Assembly: GCF_036588685.1 (NCBI RefSeq)
Contig: NW_026963311.1
Coordinates: forward strand, 1,302,001 to 1,366,000
Direction of reading: 5' to 3'
DNA: 64,000 nt
Source: Mytilus trossulus
Taxonomy: Eukaryota; Mollusca; Bivalvia; Mytilida; Mytilidae
The notes beneath the pieces are model-generated. The model was not told where the DNA came from and did no database searches. It saw only the letters and a list, made by a program, of their open reading frames with translations. Below are positions 56,961-64,000 of the stretch, piece after piece. Within the stretch, counting starts at the first letter, position 1; every line of letters starts with the position of its first letter. Both the position numbers and the translations under genes were made by a program.

Positions 56961-58140
56961 TTCCTGAAACCTCTATAACAGGGTAAATGTTTTTTTTCAA
57001 AATCCAATTCAAAGACTTGGGATTTCGGGGCTTATTTTTCGTTAAAATGCCTTGGAAGTAACGAAATCACAGTTTTGCTTCATACATGTACATTTCCCGT
57101 TTTGAGAAATTGTCAAACCATTGATGTTGTTAAAATCAAATTAGAGAATTGCTTTTGATAAATGATTTCGAAATATTAAATAAAAATAGTGGAATCGCAG
57201 GCCTTATTTTCTAAACAGAAAAAAAACCAACACATTTTTTCCAATTAATTAAATAAATTACCTGTCGTTGTCCTTAAACAAAATTTTCTGCAAAATTCAA
57301 ACACGCTTAAAGAAAATAAATTTTGTAATAGTTTAATCTAAAATTTTCAAGTTGTCTATGTTCCTGGTGTATGTTGAATGATAAACATGAAACATTTCTG
57401 TAAGATGGCAAGAAGATATACTTGGAAAAAGACACCAATCTACTTTATTGACCAGTCGTCACTTTATTTGTAAATCAGATTCCTGGAAAATCGGAGTAAA
57501 CAATAACATACACATGGACTGAAAATTGAGCGGAAATACAAATTTCGAATACAAATACTAAAATTGAAATCGGACCAATTTCTTTTAAGGGGTGGACTTC
57601 CATTTGACGTGTAACACACACAGTTCAGAGGCCTAAAACTTCGACACATAGTTTAAAACCGTGGATATATATCGTCTATTTTGTTTATTAGTTAAATATT
57701 CATAGAAAATGATTACTTCTGGTTCCAGCTTCAGTTGCAATAAAACATATTGAACAATTAAAAAAAATCTAATTTTTGAACTAAATTATCTTCTTTTATA
57801 GACTTCTCTACCAAGATAGGTTTCACTCTGACATAAGCACTGTTGTAAATCTAACCAATGGAGTCCACTCTACATGTAGACTACAGTTGGTTACTTTTAA
57901 CAGCATCATTTGGCGTAGAAAAGTGACGAAAAATCGTCAAACTGAACGCTTTCTGCACTACCTGATGATCAATTTCAACTATTCGAGTTCGAGTGTTAAT
58001 CTGATCGAGTAGGTCTCTATATAACTTATTCACTGAGAGAACTTCCTGAACTGGTTTAAAACATGAAAATAATGTACATGTATAAGGAAAATGCATTTTA
58101 ATGTTCTGATTTTTTGCAAATGTTAATAAATGAAATCTCA
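56961..58140. other. No gene recognised
   Basis: One minus-strand frame (57,881-58,144) has a possible acceptor near 58,055 and donor near 57,893, but no recognisable domain and no phase-matched partner. Confidence 0.35.
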
Positions 58141-58600
58141 TCACTGGACGTCCGTCGTCCAGTTAGTGCTGTCCGACGTTTGTCGTATGTCGTCCGGCGT
58201 CTATTAACTTGTACTTAAATCTTCTCTGACACTACTGGGTCAAAGCTAACCATATTAACCATAATTGTTCCGAATGATTATTGTGGTATCATGTTTGAAA
58301 TTTGTGTCCGATGACCCGGTTAGCAAACCAAAATGGGAGATAAAGGCTAAAAACAGAATTAAGGGAAAAACGTAGATGCTTTTCGCTGGTATAGATATAG
58401 GAAGATGTGGTGTGAGTGCCAATGAGACAACTCTCTATCCAAATAACAATTTAAAAAGAAAGGTAAACCATTATAGTTCAATGTGCGGCCTGAACACGGA
58501 GCCTCGGTGAAATCTTTGCCCTGAAATTTCTTAACGTATCGGACAACCCGTTATTGGGTTGCTGCCCCTTAATTGGCAAATTTTATACGCCCTCAAAAAA
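58141..58600 (+). repeat. GTC-rich bivalve repeat, diverged copy, with a nested repeat C
   Basis: 'catcactggacgtccgtcgt', 'tgggtcaaagctaac', 'gtgtccgatgacccggt' and 'cccgttattgggttgctgcc' match the units at 59,811-62,435. A repeat C copy is inserted at 58,392-58,506. Confidence 0.7.
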
Positions 58601-59810
58601 AAATTGAACTCGAATAATGATTAATGTCACGTCGTCGACGTCTTCGTCGTTCGCATCGTGTCCGAAGACATTTGATTTCTACACTTCAGTAAATGTTAAA
58701 AGAGAAATATAAAATTTGTACACATTTTTATAAGCACAAAATATCAGGTCTTTTTGGGGCAGTTATGTTCCCACCAGTTTAGGAATTAGGGACTCAAAAG
58801 GGCCAAAATAAGCATTTTTCTAGCTTCCAGACAAAAACTTGTGAAACAGTGTATTTCTCTCTCTAAAATTATAACCCAGGTTAAGATTGGCTTTTGGAGG
58901 TCGGTATTAGGGTTTTATGACTCAAACTGTTCAGGAATTAGGGTCAAAAAGGAGAATAACAAGGGTTTTCTTGTCTATTTATAATTAAAAAGGTACAAAT
59001 TAAATGTTTGCATTACCTCACTTACACTGTTTTTTAATTATGAATAAAGAAATATTGAATAATCTTCAGGTGATTAGGTGTCAATTTATTGTTAGAAGTT
59101 AGAATTAAAAAAAAATGCTACTTAGGAAATATCTATTCGTCCATGATTATATATGTCCTCTTTTATTATGCCCCATTTATAGGCATTATGTTTTCTGGTC
59201 TTTGGGTCCGTTCATTCGTTCGTCCTGTTTCAGGTTAAAGTTTTTGGTCAAGATAGATTTTGATGAACTTGAAGTCCACTCACTTAGTACACATATTCCT
59301 AATGATATGATCTTTCTAATTTTAATGCCAAATCAGAGATTTTTCCCATTATCACGGTCCATTAAACATAGAAAATGATAGTGCGGATGGGACACCCGTG
59401 TACCATGGACACATTCTTGTTTTAAGACTATTATGCTGTATTTAGATAGATAATTTTGGTTGCAAACTCTTTTGGAAATTTGACTTAAGATACTAACCAA
59501 ATTTCACCAAACTTTGCCGCAATCAGTCTAAAGATATCTTGTATAAAAAACATATCCGATGACAATGCCTGCCAACCAACATAGCAAACATTGCAAACAA
59601 AAAGGGGGAATGCAGTTTTTGAATAATATCTTTGAAAATAAAGCAAAAGTATAACAGTTGAATTATTTGATAATGAATTGTAAATAAATATATCAGGTGA
59701 GCGACACAGGTTCCTTGGAGCCTCTAGTTTTATATTTCAACTTCTACAATCATTGAGGGATCTGATCACCCTTCCGGTTCAAATGAGATCACCCCAATTT
59801 TTAGCTCACC
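58601..59810 (+). repeat. Two further dispersed repeats
   Basis: One has 'cgtcgtcgacgtcttcgtcg' and 'gttcccaccagtttagg' (58,610-58,990). The other runs from 'attatgccccatttatagg' to 'accatggacacattcttg' (59,155-59,417). Both are types I associate with bivalve genomes. 59,640-59,745 is the right end of another GTC-rich unit ('ggtgagcgacacaggttcc'). No gene. Confidence 0.5.
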
Positions 59811-61232
59811 TGGCCCAAAGGGCCAAGTGAACTTTTCTCATCACTTTGCGTCCGTCGTCCATCGTCGTCGTCGTCGTTAACTTTTACAAAATTGTTCTTC
59901 TCTGAAACTAATGGGCCAAATTAAACCAAACTTGACCACAATCATCATTGTGGTATTAAATTTAAAAATTGTGTCCATTGACCCGGTCAACCAACCAAGA
60001 TGGCCGCCATGGCTAAAAAAAGAACATTTGGGTAAAATGCAGTTTTTGGCTTAGAACTCAAAAACCAAAGCATTTAGAGCAAATCTGGCATGAAGTTGAT
60101 TTGTTTATCAGGTCAAGATCTATCTGCCCTGCAAATTTCAGATGAATCGAACAACCTGTTGTTGGGTTGCTGCCCCTGAATTAGTAATTTTAAGGAAATT
60201 TTGCTGTTTTTGGTTATTATCTTCAATATTATTATAGATAGAGGTAAATCGTAAACAGCAATTATGTTCAGCAAAATAAGATTGACAAATAGGTCAACAA
60301 AACTAAAATGGTCAGCTGACCCCTGTAGGAGTTATTGCCCTTTATAGTCAATTTTTAACCATTTTTAGCTCACCAAGTGAGCTTTTCCCATCACTTGGCG
60401 TCTGTCGTCGGTCGTCCGTCTTCCGTCGTCGGTCGTCCGTCTTCCGTCGTCCGTCGTCCGTCTTCCGTCGTCGGTCGTCCGTCTTCCGTCGTCCGTCGTC
60501 CGTCTTCCGTCGTCGTCGTCCGTCGTTAACTTTTACAAAAATCTATTCCTCTGAAATTACTGGGCCAAATAAGATCAAACTTGGCCATAATCATCATTGT
60601 GGTATCTAGTTTAAAAATTGTGTCCGGTGACCCGGCCAACCAACCAAGATGGCCGCCATGGCTAAAAATAGAACATAGGGGTAAAATGCAGTTTTTGGCT
60701 TATAAATCAAAAACCGAAGCATTTAGAGCAAATCTGACAAAGGGTAAAATTGTTTATCAGGTTAGGATCTACATGCACTGTAATTTTCAGATGAATTGGA
60801 CAACTGGTTGTTGGGTTGCTGCCTCTGAATTGGTTATTTAAAGGAAATTCTGCTGTTTTTGGTTATTATCTTGAATAATATTATAGATAGAGATAAACAG
60901 TTAACAGCAATAATGTTAAGCAAAGTAAGATTTACTAATAAGTCAACACGACCGATATGGTCAGTTGACCCCTTGAGGAGTTATTGCCCTTTATAGTCAA
61001 TTTTTTACATTTTCAAAAAATTTTGTAGACTTTTAGAAAATATTTTTCACTGTTATTACTGGGCCAAGTTCATTATAGATAGAGATAATTGTAGCAACAA
61101 GAATTTTCAGTAAAGTCAGAACTACAAACACACCACCATCATCAAAACACAATTTTGTTATGAATTTATCTGTATCCATTGTTTAATATGCACATAATCC
61201 AAGGTGAGCGACACGGGCTCTTGAGAGCCTCT
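59811..61232 (+). repeat. GTC-rich bivalve repeat, two units
   Basis: Starts at 59,811 ('agctcacctggcccaaaggg') and about 60,367 ('agctcaccaagtgag'); ends 'aaggtgagcgacacgggctc' near 61,232. Units contain a GTC/GTCC tract, then 'actgggccaaat', 'tgacccggccaaccaacc', 'aagatggccgccatggct' and 'gttgggttgctgcc'. GCTCACC at the start and GGTGAGC near the end are inverted. The 'aagatggccgcc' box is a YY1-like sequence. Confidence 0.75.
60400..60530. repeat. GTCGTCCGTCTTCC minisatellite
   Basis: Imperfect short-period repeats of GTCGT, CCGTC and TTCC blocks within the 5' part of the second unit. Confidence 0.85.
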
Positions 61233-61249
61233 AGTTGTTTGAGTTTGTG

Positions 61250-61335
61250 CTGCTCAGTCTTTAGTTTTCTATGTTTTGCCCTATGTACTATGTGTTTGTA
61301 TGTCTTTTGATTTTCAGCCATGACGTTGTCAGTTT
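61250..61335 (+). repeat. PLE-A-type tail, left part, split by the next element
   Basis: 'agtctttagttttctatgt' to 'acgttgtcagttttt' continues after the inserted element at 62,436 with 'ttatctatgagtttcactgt', as in 56,290-56,435. Confidence 0.7.
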
Positions 61336-62435
61336 TTAGCTCACCTGACTCAAAGGGCCTTGGCGTCCGTCGTCGTCGTCGTTGTTCGTCGTCGTCGTCG
61401 TTGTCGTTCGTCGTCGTCGTTCGTCGTTCGTCGTCGTCGTCGTCGTCGTCCGTCGTTAGCTTTTACAAAAATCTTCTCTGAAACTACTGGGCCAAATTTT
61501 ACCAAATAAAGCCAGAATCATTATTTGGCTATTTAGTTTAAAAAATGTATCCGGTGACCCCGCCAACCAACCAAGATGGCCGCCATGGCTAAAAATAGAA
61601 CATAGGGGTAACATGCAGTTTTTGGCTTATAACTCAAAAAACAAAGCATTTAGAGAAATTATGACAAGTTAAATTTGTTTTATATCAGGTCAAGATCTAT
61701 CTGCCCTGAAATTTTCAGATGAATCGAACAACCTGTTGTCGGGTTGCTGTTCCTAAATTGGTATTTTTAAGGTAATCTTACTGTTTTTGGTTATTATCTT
61801 GAATATTGTTATAGATAGATATTAAACTGTAAACAGCAATAATGTTCAGCAAAGTAAGATTTACAAATAAGTCAAATGACCGAAATGGTCAGTTGACCCC
61901 TTTAGGAGTTATTGCCCTTTATAGTCTATTTTTTACCATTTTACGTAAATCGTCTACTCTGAAACTACTGGGCCAAATTTAACCATTTAAAGCGAATCTG
62001 ACATGGGGTAAAATTGTTTATCAGGTCAAGATCTATCTGCCCTGAATTTTTCAGATGAATCGGACAACCCATTACTGGGTTGCTGCCCCTGAACTAGTAA
62101 TTTTAAGGAAATTTTGCTGGAAGCAAAGGAAGACCTTAAAATAAGTCAACATGACCAAAATGGTCAATTGACCCCCTAAGGAGTTATTGTCCTTTATAGT
62201 CAGTTTTTAACAATTTTCATAGAATTTGTAAATTTTTACTAACATTTTCCACTGAAACTACTGGGCCAAGTTTATTATAGATAGAGATAATCGTAAGCAG
62301 CAAGAATGTTCAGTCAAATAAGATGTACAAACACATTCCCATCACCAAAACACAATTTTGTCATGAATCCATCTTCTTCCTTTGTTTAATATTCACATAG
62401 ACCAAGGTGAGCGACACAGGCTCTTTAGATCCTCT
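61336..62435 (+). mobile_element. GTC-rich bivalve repeat, third unit, inserted in a PLE-A tail
   Basis: Host sequence on both sides fixes the ends: the element starts at 'agctcacctgactc' and ends 'aggctctttagatcctcta', with T runs at both junctions. A (GTC)n tract lies at 61,365-61,455. It has the same order of boxes as 59,811-61,232 and no coding capacity. Confidence 0.7.
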
Positions 62436-62489
62436 ACTTTTTTTTTATCTATGAGTTTCACTGTTCCTCTGGCCCCTCTTTGAATTACT

Positions 62490-63358
62490 TAAAAAGATGC
62501 TTAAATATTTCGTATGAAATGCTGATTAATTTCATAATTTTATAAGAGATAAAACATCCTTATTTTTACATAGGAGCTGACAGACAAGGCATAAACATGT
62601 CTCATACAAGATGGTATTAGAGTTTTACTATGATAGTACTTTAATTTGTTGGTTTCAACTTTCGTGGTTTTAACAGCATTTACATCCTAGTGTTTTTTTT
62701 TTTTTATTTTTTGGACTTTTGTTTTCTAAAAGAAATGTAAAACTGAAGCCATAAGAAAAGAAAGTTTAAATTTGTCTGCATTGAAGTAAACTGAAAAGTA
62801 AACATTGAGCCGTGCATATCGCAGTGATCACCTTAATTAACCCGAGATAGAGTGATCAACAGATTATATACCATCAAATGTGTAACAGTTAATAAGGCCA
62901 TAAATATGTCACCTAGAGAAAACGGTAACAAATGATATAAATGTATTTTTAATTGTAAAATATTTTTTATCAAAAGCAAGCACAAAATGAATTATGATAA
63001 TAAAAAGATCAAAAGTTTTACTGTTATGGTTATTTAAGATCAAATGGGTATAATCCTGCCTGTAGTTATAGTTTATACAGTACACACAGAAAGGATATAA
63101 TCTCATACTCCCAACCTTGATTCTGGTGTAACACAGTGTTACACTGTAAAACACAGAATTCCTTCCCATAAACACCAAGTAATTACTCCCATCTGGGAGG
63201 GTTTTATAACCTGTTGATTGCAGGTAAAAGTAATAAAAATGAACAAAGTATGACTGCATTGTTTGACAGTGACATATAATTACATGTCATCTTTTCTCTC
63301 ACTTCTTCCTATTTCAATCATTTCATATTTAGTTTTATTTCTGAAAGCTAAAAATACG
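62490..63358. other. No gene recognised
   Basis: A minus-strand frame of 116 codons (62,909-63,259) has no domain and is Tyr/Phe/Ile-rich, as expected from AT-rich noncoding DNA. Confidence 0.4.
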
Positions 63359-63680
63359 AAAGGGTGTTCATCCTTAGTATTGAAATGTAAGTTGTATTTC
63401 ATGATGATACATAACATATATTAAAGTTGTGGATGAACACGGATGCGGCCACTTTCATTTTTGACAAAAACCATCTGAAAAGTGAAACTATTTGGTAGAT
63501 TTTTCATATTTGAGCTGATATCGGATCGTTTTTAATGACTAAATCATTAAAAATCTTTCAAATAAACAAATTGCAAAAAATGAATTGATTCACATGAAAT
63601 AGACACTTAACTTCTTAAGTGTTTAAAAAGTGGTAAAAATCTTTCGTCAGATATAGTTATAAAGGGCCCCAAAATTAATA
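63359..63680. mobile_element. Second copy of the PLE-inserted MITE, partial and inverted
   Basis: 'gatgaacacggatgcggcca', 'aaaaccatctgaaaagtg', 'tttggtagatttttcatatt' and 'cttaagtgtttaaa' align in inverse order with 28,160-28,480. The GGAGTAGG terminus is not preserved. Confidence 0.7.
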
Positions 63681-63947
63681 GTGTAAAACCATTTAAACGG
63701 GAAAACCAACGGTCTAATCTATATAAAAAAAAACGAGATACGAGATACGAGAAACACGTATATATTACATAAACAAACGACAACTACTGTACATCAGATT
63801 CCTGACTTTGGAGAGGTGCACACATTTGCACCTGTCTTATGTTCCTTATGAGGTGCTCACCAAAAGTTGTAACTATGTAGGCGATCAATCGTCCAAGATG
63901 GTCACTAGCGGGTACTTCGTTTTACATAGGAACAACAAATGCACATA

Positions 63948-64000
63948 TAAAAAAGAGAATGTGATATGATTGCCAATGAGACAACTGTTCGCAAGACACA
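63948..64000 (+). repeat. Repeat D, cut by the window edge
   Basis: 'gatatgattgccaatgagac' matches 22,977-23,107. Confidence 0.65.

Noticed and set aside
57881-58144. Possible upstream exon (minus strand)
   Set aside because: A weak acceptor and donor can be drawn, but the peptide has no recognised domain and no phase-matched neighbour.
60400-61455. CRISPR-like array in the GTC tracts
   Set aside because: The repeats are short-period satellite blocks without unique spacers, in a eukaryotic setting.
62909-63259. 116-codon minus-strand frame
   Set aside because: Low-complexity aromatic/Ile composition and no motif.

Overview
The window looks like AT-rich nuclear DNA of a marine bivalve, most likely a Mytilus-type mussel. 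This is inferred from compact exons with GT-AG introns, several dispersed repeat families I associate with mussels, Penelope-like and CR1-like retroelements, and universal-stress-protein (USP) genes. No prokaryotic, plastid or CRISPR features were seen. Most of the 64 kb is mobile-element debris around three protein-coding loci.

Positions 1-35,200: a minus-strand USP cluster. Gene 3 can be read completely as four exons between 35,198 and 30,599 (154 residues, intact ATP-binding glycine motif). Gene 2 shows exon 1 (25,703-25,784) and exons 3 and 4 (19,590-19,696; 18,724-18,924). Gene 1 shows only exon 1 (7,455-7,518) and should continue left of the window. Anchors in 1-7.8 kb recur in the same order in 21.5-26.1 kb, so genes 1 and 2 sit in an old tandem duplication. 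Each copy has since taken different insertions: a Tc1-like element, a ribozyme array, a SINE and a foldback in the left copy, and two palindromic insertions in the right copy.

Positions 3,101-4,936: five exact 355-bp tandem units plus a partial sixth. Read on the minus strand, every full unit carries a complete type I hammerhead self-cleaving ribozyme. The array therefore looks like a metazoan retrozyme, a non-autonomous element copied through small circular RNAs. Degraded relatives lie elsewhere in the window, as do two Penelope-like (PLE) families, the kind of reverse transcriptase proposed to move retrozymes.

Positions 36,800-42,450, plus strand: a group A bHLH transcription factor. Its whole reading frame is in one exon, and a 4.5-kb intron follows the stop codon by 8 nt. 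A 5'-truncated LINE sits just beyond the 3' exon.

Positions 44,655-53,394, minus strand: the 3' five exons of a single-pass receptor with a Cys-rich ectodomain. Its cytoplasmic tail has two ITAM-spaced tyrosine pairs, and its 3'UTR has a perfect hairpin. A 3.5-kb CR1-like element with a PHD finger and a 2A-like peptide lies in one of its introns. The 5' exons were not found.

Positions 53.5-64 kb: no confident gene. The region holds a Penelope fragment, a LINE 3' end, a family of GTC-rich bivalve repeats (one inserted inside a PLE-tail copy), and a second copy of the MITE that interrupts a PLE at 28.1 kb.
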